From Pseudomonadota bacterium (GTDB lineage Bacteria > Pseudomonadota > Gammaproteobacteria > Xanthomonadales > Xanthomonadaceae): 64,000 nt of DNA. The notes under the pieces were generated by a model that worked only from the letters and a program-made list of their open reading frames with translations, had not been told where the DNA came from and ran no database searches. Each line of letters opens with the position of its first letter. Position 1 is the first letter of the stretch. The stretch spans positions 62,001 to 126,000 of the forward strand of contig JAFEBV010000017.1 of NCBI GenBank assembly GCA_018242485.1, in the 5' to 3' direction. The position numbers were made by a program, and so were the translations under genes. Positions 16,290 through 25,595 of the stretch are shown here, piece by piece.

Positions 16290-17036
16290 TTACAACAATC
16301 CCTTCGCCTTCAGCGCGTCGATCAACTCCGGCACCGTCTTCACCATCACCCCGCGCTGGCGCTTGGCCGGTGGGGCGTAGTGCACGGTTTCCAGCGGATG
16401 CCCGGCTTCCACGCCGAGGCTGTCGAAGGCGATGGTTTCCAGCGGCTTGGACTTGGCCTTCATGATGTCGGGCAGCTTGATGAAGCGCGGCTCGTTCAGG
16501 CGCAGGTCGGTGGTGATCACCGCCGGCAGATCCACTTCCAGCGTTTCCAGCCCGGCATCGACCTCGCGCACCACCATCGCCTTGCCGCCATCGACGACGA
16601 GCTTGCTGGCGAAGGTCGCCTGCGGGCGGCCCCACAGCGTGGCCAGCATCTGCCCGGTCTGGTTGCAGTCGTCGTCGATGGCCTGCTTACCGAGGATCAC
16701 CAGTCCCGGTTGCTCCTGTTCGACCAGCTTGAGCAGGGTGCGCGCGGCGGCCAGCGGCGACAGCGGCTGGTCGGCGACGACGTGGATGGCGCGGTTGGCG
16801 CCCATCGCCAGCCCGTTGCGCAGATGCGCCTGCGCGTCGGCGGGGGCGATGGTGGCGACGATCACCTCGCTAGCGACGCCCTTTTCGCGCAGCCGCAGCG
16901 CTTCCTCCAGCGCGATCTCGTCGAACGGATTGGCCGACAGCTTGACGCCGTCGGTGGCCACGCCCGATCCGTCGGGCTTGACCTGGATGCGGACGTTGAA
17001 GTCCACCACGCGCTTGTAGGCGACCAGAATCTTCAT
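16290..17036 (-). CDS. etfB: Electron transfer flavoprotein beta subunit
   Basis: A 248-residue ETF beta subunit starting MKILVAYKRVVDFNVRI. It has NPFDEIALEEALRLRE, the AMP-binding segment around VILGKQAIDDDCNQTGQMLA and the C-terminal dimer-contact run KPLETIAFDSLGVE. The AMP site is structural in this family. It forms the heterodimer with EtfA encoded just downstream. Expression from the 17037-17185 gap is likely. Confidence 0.94.
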   Translation of the reverse strand: MKILVAYKRVVDFNVRIQVKPDGSGVATDGVKLSANPFDEIALEEALRLREKGVASEVIVATIAPADAQAHLRNGLAMGANRAIHVVADQPLSPLAAARTLLKLVEQEQPGLVILGKQAIDDDCNQTGQMLATLWGRPQATFASKLVVDGGKAMVVREVDAGLETLEVDLPAVITTDLRLNEPRFIKLPDIMKAKSKPLETIAFDSLGVEAGHPLETVHYAPPAKRQRGVMVKTVPELIDALKAKGLL

Positions 17037-17185
17037 GGGGCGGTGTTCCTGAAAGGCAGTCCGTCACGCGGGGCTTGCGACGGGAAAGACGGACACAGCG
17101 CAGGTGCGCTGCGGACTCGCCATTCTAACCGGTCGAACCCGGCCATCCCACCCCGTACGGCCTGGCTCGAACAGCAGCCCGGTTC

Positions 17186-18619
17186 TCAGGCAACGTCGGA
17201 AAGTTGCTCGAGCACTGGAGCGCGCAGCGGCGGTGCGCCGAACCAGTGCAGGTCGGCGGCCAGCGCGGCCACTTCACCGAGGATCAGCAGCGCCGGCGCG
17301 CGCACGCCCTCCGCGCGGGCGCGCTCGGGCAAGTCGGCCAAGGTGCCGAGGATCACGCGCTGCTCGGGTCGCGAGCCGTTTTCGATCAACGCGAACGGTG
17401 TGTCGGCCGCGCGGCCGTGGGCGAGCAGGCGCGTGCGCAGGCGCTCCAGCCCGGCCACGCCCATGTACACGGCGAGCGTTTGCCGCTCGGCCGCGAGCGC
17501 GCGCCAATCCAGCGTGTCCAGCGAATCCTTCGCATGCGCGGTGACCAGCCGCACCGACTGCGCAAGCTCGCGGTGGGTCAACGGCACGCCGGCGTAGGCG
17601 GCGCAGGCCAGTGCGGCGGTGATGCCGGGGATGACTTCGAAGGCGATGCCGTGGGCGTGCAGGAACTGCAATTCCTCGCCGCCGCGACCGAACACGAACG
17701 GGTCGCCACCCTTCAATCGCACCACATGCCGGCCGGCCTGCGCGTGTTCGAGCAGGATCGCGTGGATGCGCTCCTGCGCATCGGCGCGCTCGCCCACGCG
17801 CTTGCCGACATCGATGCGCAGCGCGTCGCGCCGCGCCAGCGCGAGCACGCCAGCGCCGACGAGGCGGTCGTGCACGATCACGTCGGCCTCGTTGAGCGCG
17901 CGCAGCGCACGCAAGGTCAGCAAACCGGGATCGCCGGGGCCGGCGCCGACCAGCACCACGCGGCCGCGCGCGGTGTTCGCCGGCAGCCCGTCGAGCGCGG
18001 CAAGCAAATCGCGTTCGGCGTCCTCCACGCGCCCGCGCAAGCGCAGGTCGGGTGCGAGGCGATCGAGCAGGCGATCGAACCAGCGCCGGCGGCGTGCGAT
18101 GTCGGGGATGGCCGCGCGGATGCGCTCGCGCTGGCGCGTGAGCAGGTGCGCGAGCGTGCCCAGCGATTCGTCGAACAGGGTTTCCAGACGTTCGCGAATG
18201 CGCCGCGCCAGCATCGGTGCGCCGCCGCCGCTGGAGATCGCGATCTGCACCGGCCCGCGCTCGACCACCGCCGGCAGGTGGATGCTCGACAGATCCGCGT
18301 CATCGACCACGTTGACGAGGATGCGGCGCTCGTTCGCCGCGCGCGCGACCGCGCGGTTGATTTGCGCGTCGTCGGTGGCGGCAATCGCCAGCCACGCGCC
18401 GTCGAGAAGGTCGGCATGGAAGACGCAGCTGCGATGGGCGATGCGCCGTGCCTGCACGAGTTCGCGCAGGCATGGATGCAGTTCCGGCGCGAGCACCCGC
18501 ACCCGCGCGCCGGCGGCGAGCAGTCGCTCGACCTTGCGCGCGGCTACCGCGCCGCCGCCGACCACGAGGACGGCGCGATCGCGCAGATCGACGAAGAGCG
18601 GAAACAGGGATGTGGTCAT
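17186..18619 (-). CDS. cysG: Siroheme synthase, trifunctional
   Basis: A 477-residue fusion. Residues 1 to about 200 are the precorrin-2 dehydrogenase/sirohydrochlorin ferrochelatase part ([22 protein letters not shown], with the NAD glycine motif). Residues from about 215 are the uroporphyrinogen-III methyltransferase, with [45 protein letters not shown] and [22 protein letters not shown]. It makes siroheme, the cofactor required by CysI at 21767-23515. The start at 18619 ([14 protein letters not shown]) was chosen over an upstream ATG at 18676, which would add an unrelated leader. Confidence 0.93.
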   Translation of the reverse strand: MTTSLFPLFVDLRDRAVLVVGGGAVAARKVERLLAAGARVRVLAPELHPCLRELVQARRIAHRSCVFHADLLDGAWLAIAATDDAQINRAVARAANERRILVNVVDDADLSSIHLPAVVERGPVQIAISSGGGAPMLARRIRERLETLFDESLGTLAHLLTRQRERIRAAIPDIARRRRWFDRLLDRLAPDLRLRGRVEDAERDLLAALDGLPANTARGRVVLVGAGPGDPGLLTLRALRALNEADVIVHDRLVGAGVLALARRDALRIDVGKRVGERADAQERIHAILLEHAQAGRHVVRLKGGDPFVFGRGGEELQFLHAHGIAFEVIPGITAALACAAYAGVPLTHRELAQSVRLVTAHAKDSLDTLDWRALAAERQTLAVYMGVAGLERLRTRLLAHGRAADTPFALIENGSRPEQRVILGTLADLPERARAEGVRAPALLILGEVAALAADLHWFGAPPLRAPVLEQLSDVA

Positions 18620-19185
18620 GGCGCTGAACTCCAGGGTGTCTGTCCCCTCATAAGGGTGAAGAGCCTGCAATGACACTCCCTCCCCCGCTTGCGGGGGGTG
18701 ATGAGGCGCGGTTGCGAACTGCCGGTGGCAGTTCGCGCGCCGAAGAACGCCAGGTAGGGCCGTGGGGTCGGGGTGGGGGGACTACTGCGAAATGCAGCCC
18801 CCATCCCAGCCTTCCCCCGCAGGCGAGGGAAGGGGCATAAGCTATTCGTGCTGCAAGGGTGAGAGCCAAGCGTTCTTTCATGTCCAGGCCAAGACATCAG
18901 ACGAGGGCGGAGCCTCGACCCTAGGCAGCGACGACCGGCAGCGGAAGTGAGCCCTGCTTCTGCGCATATGCCTGCACGGCATGAACGCTGCCGCGGTTGG
19001 CGCTGGACGCCCCGCGCGGTGTGCGTTACTGTCGATCCCGCGCTCCTTGATGCGGCGCAACCACAACCAGTCGAGCCATCCGTTCCGGATCCGTCATGTC
19101 CCAGTTTCGATTTCCGATGATGTGTTGTTGCATGCGCGCGTGATTTCGCGTCGCTTGCCCACAACCATTTTCGGAAATCGAAGCC
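18620..19185. other. Intergenic region between divergent cysG and cysB, filled with hairpin repeats
   Basis: This 566-base gap holds no gene I can support. The part next to cysG carries a CCCCCGCTTGCGGGGGG hairpin, the 71-base dispersed repeat and a CTTCCCCCGCAGGCGAGGGAAG hairpin near 18811. The part next to cysB (about 18950-19185) is less repetitive and probably holds the cysB promoter; no clear -35/-10 pair stands out. Being divergent, the two genes may share control. Confidence 0.6.
18684..18754 (-). repeat. 71-base dispersed repeat, copy 2 (inverted relative to copy 1)
   Basis: The reverse complement of 4768-4838 matches this segment at 67 of 71 positions. The central palindrome CGAACTGCCGGTGGCAGTTCG is retained with its loop inverted. 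Flanks continue with GGGGTCGGGGTGGGGG here, matching in inverted sense the CCCCCCATCC flank of copy 1. Confidence 0.85.
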
Positions 19186-20172
19186 ATGACCCTGACCCAG
19201 CTCCGCTACCTCGTCGCCATCGCTGATTCGCGCCTGAACATCACCCAGGCCGCCGAGCGCGTGCACGCCACCCAGCCCGGTCTGTCCAAACAGCTCAAGC
19301 ATCTGGAAGACGAACTGGGCTTCCTGCTGTTCTCGCGCAAGGGCCGCAGCCTGGAGGCGATCACCCCGGCCGGCCAGCAGGTGCTGGCGCACGCGCGGCG
19401 GATCATCGAGGAGACCGGCAACATCCGCGCCTACGCCGCCAACGAGCGCGGCGAGCACGAGGGCCGGCTGGTGCTGGCGACCACCCACACGCAGGCGCGG
19501 CATGTGCTGCCGGAGGCCATCGCCCGCGTCAAACGCGCCTTCCCACGGGTGAGCGTGCACCTGCGCCCGCTGGCCGATGGCGAGGTGCTCGATCATCTGG
19601 CGCGCGGCGAGGCCGACTTCGCCGTCATCAGCACCTCCGGCGCGATTCCCGGTGGCGGCCTGCCGGTGCCGCTGTACCGCTGGCGGCGCGTGCTGCTGGT
19701 GCCGCGCGGGCACGCGTTGGCCAAGCTCGGCCACTCTCCGGGCATCGCCGAACTCGCCGCGCATCCGCTGGTGAGCTACGAATCTTCCCTGCGCGCGGAT
19801 TCCTCGCTGCAGCAGGCCTTCATCGCGCACGGGCACAGTCCGCGTTTCGCGATGACAGCGCGCGATGCCGACTTGATCAAGACCTACGTGCGCGCCGGCC
19901 TCGGCGTGGGCGTGCTGGCGCAGATGGCGGTGGATGCGCGCGACGAAGAGGATCTGCTCGCACTGCCGGCCCCGGCGCTGCCCGAGTGCACCGCATGGGC
20001 GGTGCTGCCGCGCGAGCGCGTGTTGCGCGACTACGCGCTGGAACTGCTCGCCGCGCTGGCACCGCAGATCGACCGCCGCGACGTGCGCCGCGTGCTGGCC
20101 GGCAATGCGGAAGCGATCTGGCCGACCCCGCCGGCGTGGGGCGAGGCGCAACGGGAGACCACGGTGGCGTGA
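19186..20172 (+). CDS. cysB: LysR-type regulator of sulfur assimilation (CysB)
   Basis: A 328-residue LysR-family protein. The winged helix-turn-helix spans residues 1-60, with ITQAAERVHATQPGLSKQLKHLE as the recognition region. The effector domain follows with LVLATTHTQARHVLP, a signature of CysB/Cbl rather than of general LysR members. In the family, CysB with O- or N-acetylserine activates cysteine biosynthesis genes, and sulfide antagonises it. Its place between cysG and cysHIJ fits. The start MTLTQLRYLVAIAD is standard. Confidence 0.92.
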   Translation: MTLTQLRYLVAIADSRLNITQAAERVHATQPGLSKQLKHLEDELGFLLFSRKGRSLEAITPAGQQVLAHARRIIEETGNIRAYAANERGEHEGRLVLATTHTQARHVLPEAIARVKRAFPRVSVHLRPLADGEVLDHLARGEADFAVISTSGAIPGGGLPVPLYRWRRVLLVPRGHALAKLGHSPGIAELAAHPLVSYESSLRADSSLQQAFIAHGHSPRFAMTARDADLIKTYVRAGLGVGVLAQMAVDARDEEDLLALPAPALPECTAWAVLPRERVLRDYALELLAALAPQIDRRDVRRVLAGNAEAIWPTPPAWGEAQRETTVA

Positions 20173-20210
20173 GGGGGAAGTGGCTTGCGTGGTCGCCTGC
20201 GCAGCCGTCA

Positions 20211-20275
20211 CATGTTGCTGTTGTCACATGTTGCTGTGATTGACAACATATGCGCGTGTTGCTAAAACAAGCAAC
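20211..20275 (+). promoter_or_regulatory. Promoter with TGTTGC operator array for the toxin-antitoxin pair
   Basis: TTGACA at 20240-20245 and TAAAAC at 20263-20268 are 17 bases apart, a near-ideal sigma70 promoter. TGTTGC occurs at 20213-20218, 20229-20234 and 20257-20262. An inverted GCAACA is at 20271-20276. GTTGCT (20258-20263) and AGCAAC (20270-20275) form a perfect inverted repeat over the -10 and start region, and ATGTTG (20228-20233) with CAACAT (20244-20249) spans the -35. This layout suggests autorepression by the downstream DNA-binding antitoxin. Confidence 0.7.
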
Positions 20276-20590
20276 ATGAAGGCCGTCGAGATCGCCAATC
20301 GCCTGATCGCGATCGCCGAAGGCCGTTTCGCACGGATCGTGGTCTGGCGGGTGCCGCGCCCGTTGCGTGGCAGCATGCACGATTTCAAATATCGGCTCGC
20401 CTACGTCGTGGATGATGTGTGCGTGTTGCGCTACGACAACGAGGCCGGCAAGGGCGATCATCGGCACTGCGGCGAGGTGGAATCGCGGTATGTCTTCATC
20501 GACCTTGACCAATTACTTGCCGACTTCCAATCCGACATCGCGAGGTGGAACGATGAAAACCGTCCTGTTCGAGGTCCGTCCCGCGAATGA
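20276..20590 (+). CDS. tumE: TumE family toxin (DUF6516) of a type II-like toxin-antitoxin pair
   Basis: A 104-residue protein: MKAVEIANRLIAIAEGRF, then IVVWRVPRPLRGSMHDFKYRLAYV, a VLRYDNEAGKGDHRH motif and a Phe-Ile-Asp-Leu-Asp helix near the end. The V.WRVP.P..GS.H.FKYRL...YDNE.GKGDHRH pattern is the hallmark of DUF6516/TumE proteins, which are paired with HTH antitoxins. The promoter is 8-36 bases upstream, so transcription should begin at or next to the ATG; there is no Shine-Dalgarno sequence, which suggests a leaderless message. The gene order is toxin first. It overlaps the antitoxin gene by 38 bases and sits as an insertion between cysB and the cysJIH operon. Confidence 0.8.
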   Translation: MKAVEIANRLIAIAEGRFARIVVWRVPRPLRGSMHDFKYRLAYVVDDVCVLRYDNEAGKGDHRHCGEVESRYVFIDLDQLLADFQSDIARWNDENRPVRGPSRE

Positions 20591-20903
20591 ATCCTTCGCC
20601 GAGCTGCGCGATGCCCTGCGCACGCGCAAGGCGGACAGGTATGCGCGCATCAGTTTCGACTCGTTCGACCTGTTGTGGAAAGTGCTGACGCCCAACCGCT
20701 GGCGCATGATCGACCGCATGACCGGCGCTGGGCCGCTGGGCGTGCGTGAGCTGGCGCGTCGGCTGGATCGCGACGTGCGCGCCGTGCATGCCGACGTGCA
20801 GGAGCTCGCACGCAATGGCGTGGTCGAGCGCACGGACGATGGCAAATATCTGTTCCCGTACCGGGCGGTGAAGGTGCAGTTCGAGCTGCATGCGGCGGCC
20901 TGA
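20553..20903 (+). CDS. tumA: TumA-like helix-turn-helix antitoxin (HVO_A0114-type DNA-binding protein)
   Basis: A 116-residue protein starting MKTVLFEVRPANESFAELRD. The middle has FDSFDLLWKVLTPNRWRMIDRM, and the winged helix-turn-helix follows: GPLGVRELARRLDRDVRAVHADVQELARNGVVER, then a wing (DDGKYLFPYR). This LWKVLTPNR...RELARRL.RDV..VH.DV..L arrangement is typical of the partner protein of TumE toxins. The start at 20553 has GAGGTGG just upstream (20542-20548) and lies inside the toxin gene, so the two are co-translated. It should neutralise the toxin and bind the TGTTGC operators. Confidence 0.8.
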   Translation: MKTVLFEVRPANESFAELRDALRTRKADRYARISFDSFDLLWKVLTPNRWRMIDRMTGAGPLGVRELARRLDRDVRAVHADVQELARNGVVERTDDGKYLFPYRAVKVQFELHAAA

Positions 20904-21026
20904 TGCGTTCACCAATCGCGGGTAAATCCTGTCGCCAGGATCGAGCCTCGTGATGCGCGTGCCGATACGATGCCCGGACTGCCCGCCCCGCGCGTGGGGA
21001 GTGAGGGCCGCCCCCGATCAGCTTCC

Positions 21027-21770
21027 TCACGCCGCGCGCCCGGTCTCCTCGTCGAAGTGCAGTCCGCATTCGCGGCGCAGGCCGAAGAAGCGCAGGTCTT
21101 CCTCGCGCAGGCCCGGTTCCCAGCGCCGCGTGCTGTGGGTGTCGCCGATGCTGACGTAGCCTTCCTGCCACAGCGGGTGGTAGGGCAGGTCGTGGGCGCG
21201 CAGGTAGTGATGGATGTCGCGGTCGGACCAGTCGGCCAACGGATGCAGTTTCCAGCGCCCGTCGCGCAGTTCGAGGAAGTCGATGCCGACGCGGGTGGAG
21301 GACTGGCTGCGGCGCAGGCCGGCGATCCACGTGCTTACGCCCAGCTCGTCGAGCGCACGGTGCATCGGTTCGACCTTGTGCACGCGGTTGTAACGCGCGA
21401 TCGCCTCCGCGCCGCCATCGCGCAGCCGTTCCACCCACGCCGCCGGCCAGGCGTGTTCGGATGACGGGGTGTACACGCGCAGGTTGAGATCGAGGCGCTC
21501 GCGCAACTGCGCAGCGAAACGCAGGGTCTGCGCGAACAGGTAGCCGGTGTCGATCAGGATCACCGGGATGTCCGGTTTTTGCTGCGTGAGCAGATGCAAC
21601 GACACCGCCGCTTGCGCGCCGAAGCTGGAGGACAGCGCGTGCGCGCCGGCCAGCGTTTCCAACGCCCACGCCACCCGCTGCTGCGCGCTGCGCCCGGCGA
21701 GCCAGCGGTTGGTTTCGGCCAGCGCGCGCGGGGATTCGGCGATCGCCACCGGATCGGGCAAGGCGCTCAT
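21027..21770 (-). CDS. cysH: Phosphoadenylyl-sulfate (PAPS) reductase
   Basis: A 247-residue enzyme that reduces PAPS to sulfite with thioredoxin or glutaredoxin. Landmarks are [15 protein letters not shown] (the PP-loop), [34 protein letters not shown] and the C-terminal ECGLH with the catalytic cysteine C235. It lacks the additional cysteine pairs that ligate the iron-sulfur cluster of APS-specific enzymes, so PAPS is the expected substrate. It is the last gene of cysJIH; its ATG overlaps the cysI stop by four bases. Confidence 0.93.
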   Translation of the reverse strand: MSALPDPVAIAESPRALAETNRWLAGRSAQQRVAWALETLAGAHALSSSFGAQAAVSLHLLTQQKPDIPVILIDTGYLFAQTLRFAAQLRERLDLNLRVYTPSSEHAWPAAWVERLRDGGAEAIARYNRVHKVEPMHRALDELGVSTWIAGLRRSQSSTRVGIDFLELRDGRWKLHPLADWSDRDIHHYLRAHDLPYHPLWQEGYVSIGDTHSTRRWEPGLREEDLRFFGLRRECGLHFDEETGRAA

Positions 21771-23515
21771 GCCAGCACCTCCAGCGGTGTGGGCAGGCTG
21801 CGTGCAATGGGCGCGGCGACGATGCCGGCGCGCACGAGGAAATCGCCGAAGCGTTCGCCGTCGCCGCGTTCGCCGGCATACAGCGCAAACAACGGATCGA
21901 GCGCGGCGAGGATCTGCGCCTCGTCGAGGTTTTCGCGATACAGCACGTTCAGGCGCTGGCCGCGATGGTCGGCGCCGAGCATCAGGTTGTAGCGGCCCGG
22001 CGCCTTGCCGACCAGCGCGATCTCACCCAAGTAAGGTCGCGGGCAGCCGTTCGGGCAGCCGCTGATGCGCAGATGGATCGGGGTGTCGTCGAGGCCATGC
22101 GCGGCCAAGCGCTCCTCGATGCGTGCAACGAAGGCCGGCAGGTAGCGTTCGGCTTCGGCCATCGCCAGCCCGCAGGTCGGCAGCGCCACGCAGGCCAGCG
22201 CATGCAGGCGCACACGGCTGGCACGATGATGCAGATCCAGACCGTACTGCGCGAGCAGGGCGTCGATGCCGGCGCGGTCGTGCGCGGCGATGTGGGCGAT
22301 GACGAGGTTCTGGTTGGCGGTCAGGCGGAAATGCGGCACTTCGGTGACGGCCGGGTCGTCGCCCAGTTCGCGCAGGCGGCGCGCCAGCGCGCGCAGCCCG
22401 GCCTGTGCATGCGATCCGTCGCGGTCGTGGATGCGTCCGGCGGGGATGCGCAGGGTCAGTTGCCAACGCGCGGGGGAACGACTCAAGGCTTCGCCCTCGA
22501 CCCAGCCGAAGCGGTCGCCGTTGTGCTCGAAGCGCACTCCCTGCGCCGGCGCGAAGGCGAACCCGGCGCGGCGTTCGACTTCGCCGCGGAACCAGTCGAT
22601 GCCGCGGTCGTCGATGGTGTATTTCAGGCGCGCATGCTTGCGCACGCTGCGGTCGCCGAAGTCGCGCTGGGTGGCGATCGCCGCGATCGCCACTGCGGGC
22701 ACCTGTTCGGGCGTGATCGAACCGATCACCTCGGCCAGCCGTGGATAGGTTTCCGCATCGCCGTGGCTGGCGCCCATGCCGCCACCGGCGCAGACGTCGT
22801 AGCCGCGCAGACCGCCGTCGCCGTCGATCAGAGCGATGAAGCCCAGATCCTGCGCGAACACGTCGATGTCGTTGTGCGGCGGGATCGCGAAACCGATCTT
22901 GAATTTGCGCGGCAGGTAGTTCGTGCCCAGCAGCGGTTCGTCCTCGTGGCCGCTGTCGGCTGCGAGCGGCACGTCCAGCCAGGTTTCCTGCCATGCACGC
23001 GTGCCGGGCAGCAGGTGCGCGGACAAGGCCGCGGCTTGCGCGTGCACCTGCGCGTGCAGGCGCGAGAGCAGCGGATTGGCGGACACCACAATGTTGCGGT
23101 TGACATCGCCGCAGGCCGAGCGGGTGTCGAGCAGGGCCGCGTGGATCGCCTGCAGGGCCGCCTTCAGATCGCGCTTGGCCACGCCATGGAACTGGATCGC
23201 CTGCCGGGTGGTGATGCGCAGGCCGCGTTCGGCATAGCTATCGGCGATGGTGTCCAGCGCCAGCCATTGCGCCGGTGTGAGCACGCCACCTGGCGTACGG
23301 GTGCGGATCATGAAGGCGTAGGCCGGCTCGAGTTTCTGCGCGCGGCGCTCATCGCGCAGGTCGCGGTCGTCCTGCTGGTAGCTGCCGTGGAACTTGAGCA
23401 GCACGCGGTCGTCCTCGGCCAGCGCGCCGGTCAGCGGATCGGCGAGGCTATCCAGCAAGGTTCCGCGCAGACGGCGGCTGGCGGCCTTGATGGCTTCGAC
23501 GGAATGGCTGCTCAT
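21767..23515 (-). CDS. cysI: Sulfite reductase hemoprotein (beta) subunit
   Basis: A 582-residue siroheme and 4Fe-4S protein that reduces sulfite to sulfide. The cluster cysteines are C442 and C448 ([11 protein letters not shown]) and C487 and C491 ([15 protein letters not shown]), the last bridging to siroheme. The N-terminal half has [13 protein letters not shown] and the repeat typical of the family. Length is close to E. coli CysI. It receives electrons from CysJ encoded upstream in the same operon, 15 bases away, and depends on CysG for siroheme. Confidence 0.95.
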   Translation of the reverse strand: MSSHSVEAIKAASRRLRGTLLDSLADPLTGALAEDDRVLLKFHGSYQQDDRDLRDERRAQKLEPAYAFMIRTRTPGGVLTPAQWLALDTIADSYAERGLRITTRQAIQFHGVAKRDLKAALQAIHAALLDTRSACGDVNRNIVVSANPLLSRLHAQVHAQAAALSAHLLPGTRAWQETWLDVPLAADSGHEDEPLLGTNYLPRKFKIGFAIPPHNDIDVFAQDLGFIALIDGDGGLRGYDVCAGGGMGASHGDAETYPRLAEVIGSITPEQVPAVAIAAIATQRDFGDRSVRKHARLKYTIDDRGIDWFRGEVERRAGFAFAPAQGVRFEHNGDRFGWVEGEALSRSPARWQLTLRIPAGRIHDRDGSHAQAGLRALARRLRELGDDPAVTEVPHFRLTANQNLVIAHIAAHDRAGIDALLAQYGLDLHHRASRVRLHALACVALPTCGLAMAEAERYLPAFVARIEERLAAHGLDDTPIHLRISGCPNGCPRPYLGEIALVGKAPGRYNLMLGADHRGQRLNVLYRENLDEAQILAALDPLFALYAGERGDGERFGDFLVRAGIVAAPIARSLPTPLEVLA

Positions 23516-23530
23516 ATCGATACGCTCATG

Positions 23531-25348
23531 TCAGTACACGTCCCGTGCATAGCGACCCTGACGTTGCAGGTCGCGCAGGTAGTCCTCGGCGGCTTCGGCG
23601 TCCTTGCCGGCGTGCGCGATCAGCACGTCGCGCAAGGCGGCGTGCACGTCCTTGCCCATCGCCATCGCGCCGCACACGTACAGGTGCGCGCCGCCCTCCA
23701 GCCACGCCAACAGCTCGCGGCCGCGTTCGCGCAGGCGATCGGGCACCCGCAGGCGTTGCGCGCCATCGCGCGAAAACGCCACGTCGAGGCGCTGCAACTG
23801 GCCCTGCTTCAACGCACGCTGCCATTCGAGCTGGTACAGAAACTCGCTGCGCGCGTGCCGGTTGCCGAACAGCAGCCAGTTGCGCCCGCGCGCGCCGCTC
23901 GCCACGCGCTCCTGCACGAAACCGCGGAACGGTGCCACGCCGGTGCCCGGGCCGATCATGATGATGTCGCGTTGCCCATCGGCGGGCAGGCGGAAGCGCT
24001 CGTTGCGCTCGATGTACACCGATGCGCTCGCGCCGTCGTCGCGACTGGCGAGGAAATGCGAGGCCGCGCCGAAGCGTGCCTGCTCTGCGTGTTCGTAGGC
24101 GACGTGGGCGACGGTCAGATGCGCTTCCTCGCCGACCGCCTGCATGCTCGATGCGATCGAATACAAACGCGGTTGCAGCGGGCGCAAGGTGGCGATCAGT
24201 TCCTGCGCATCCCATCGCGCCGGATGGCGTTGCAGCAGGTCGATGGGCTGCCAGTCGGTGAGCGTGCGCGCCAGCGCCTCGCGGGCGTCCTCACGCAGCA
24301 GGGCATGCAAGTCGTCCGCATGCGCGCGCTGCGCGTGGGCGGCGAAGAAACGCCGATCCAGTCGGGTCAGTTCGCGATGCGCCGTGAGCCAGTCGCGTAG
24401 TGGTCGTTCATGACCCGCGTGGGCGACGGACGCATCGCCATCCAGACGCAGATTCGCCAGCAACGCAGCGACCAGTTCCGGCGGATTGGTCGGCCACACG
24501 CCCAGCGCATCGCCGGGTTGGTAGCTCAATCCCGAACCGGTCAGCGCGAGTTCGACATGGCGGATATCTCGTGTACTGCCACGGCCGCTGATGCGCTGGT
24601 TGACCTGCACCTCGGCGGCGAAAGGACGCTCGCGTGAATGCGTCGGTGGCGGCGCGACATGCGGGCGCAGCGGGGTGACGGTGGCCAGCGGCGTGCCGGG
24701 TTTGGCGGCGACGGCGATGACGGCCGCGCTGGCCTGCGTGATCCAGGCGGCGGCATCGCGCTCGAAATCGACATCGGCATCGGCGCGCGGCAGCCAGCGT
24801 GTCGCGCCCAGATCGGCCAGCCGCGCATCCAGACGACGGCCGATCTCGCAGAATTTCGGGTAACTCGAATCGCCCAGTCCGAGCACCGCGAACTTCAGTT
24901 CCGGCAGCGTCGGCGCGCGGCGGCCCAGCAGGTGTTCGACGAAATCGCGCGCATCGTCCGGCGGATCGCCGTCCCCCTGCGTGCTGATCACAATCAGCAG
25001 GTGGCGTTCGTCCTTCAACTCGCGCAGCGGATAGGCATCCGCGCGCAGCAGGCGCACCGATGTGCCGGCGGTTTCGATGCGAACGGCGAGTTCCTCGGCC
25101 AGCCGTTTCGCGTTGCCGGTCTGGCTGCCGTAGACGATGGTCGTGCGTGGCTGTGCCGGCGTGGGTACATCTGCGGGGCGTGTGCCGCTGCGTACGGTTG
25201 CGGGCGTGTGCCGCTGCGCCAGCCCGGCGGCATAGCCCGACAGCCACCACAGGCCGTGCGCATCCAACTCGTCGGTGAGTTGATCGAGCAAGGCCGCACG
25301 GCCTTCCGGCAGAGGATTCCAGGTCGGAACGGGCAACGGGCTGGACAT
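23531..25348 (-). CDS. cysJ: Sulfite reductase flavoprotein (alpha) subunit
   Basis: A 605-residue flavoprotein with three parts: a flavodoxin domain around residues 65-215 (VYGSQTGNAKRLAEEL for FMN, STQGDGDPPDDA), a connecting/FAD domain (LQPRLYSIASS) and a C-terminal NADPH domain (IGPGTGVAPFRGFVQER, LLFGNRH, VYVCGAM-like LYVCGAMAMGKDV). It passes electrons from NADPH through FAD and FMN to CysI. It is the first gene of the operon; the promoter should be in the 25349-25595 gap. Transcription order J-I-H matches E. coli. Confidence 0.95.
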   Translation of the reverse strand: MSSPLPVPTWNPLPEGRAALLDQLTDELDAHGLWWLSGYAAGLAQRHTPATVRSGTRPADVPTPAQPRTTIVYGSQTGNAKRLAEELAVRIETAGTSVRLLRADAYPLRELKDERHLLIVISTQGDGDPPDDARDFVEHLLGRRAPTLPELKFAVLGLGDSSYPKFCEIGRRLDARLADLGATRWLPRADADVDFERDAAAWITQASAAVIAVAAKPGTPLATVTPLRPHVAPPPTHSRERPFAAEVQVNQRISGRGSTRDIRHVELALTGSGLSYQPGDALGVWPTNPPELVAALLANLRLDGDASVAHAGHERPLRDWLTAHRELTRLDRRFFAAHAQRAHADDLHALLREDAREALARTLTDWQPIDLLQRHPARWDAQELIATLRPLQPRLYSIASSMQAVGEEAHLTVAHVAYEHAEQARFGAASHFLASRDDGASASVYIERNERFRLPADGQRDIIMIGPGTGVAPFRGFVQERVASGARGRNWLLFGNRHARSEFLYQLEWQRALKQGQLQRLDVAFSRDGAQRLRVPDRLRERGRELLAWLEGGAHLYVCGAMAMGKDVHAALRDVLIAHAGKDAEAAEDYLRDLQRQGRYARDVY

Positions 25349-25595
25349 CGGAGCGACCGGGTGGAGGACGGTCGTTGCACCCTAGCCAGCGTGCCGCGCG
25401 GGCGGAAATCAGGAAGCGGCATGGGCTTATGCCCAGCCACGGCAGCGAGATGTGCTTTCGGACGCACCGAGTTTGCTCGTCATTCCGAGGCCGCCGCAGC
25501 GCGTGGCGGCGGAACCCGGAATCCGGGGTCTGCATGCGCCAGCAGGCTGAGCGGATGCGGTGCGAATCGAAGGGCTAGGAAACCTGTGGTGCCGA
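25349..25595. other. Gap upstream of cysJIH with an inverted-repeat element
   Basis: About 250 bases. The segment 25479-25530 reads GTCATTCCGAGGCCGCCGC then, after a short loop, GCGGCGGAACCCGGAATCC, an imperfect inverted repeat of the CGTCATTCC...GGAATCC type. The remainder near 25350-25470 is presumably the cysJ promoter; no clear CysB site could be assigned by eye. Confidence 0.5.
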
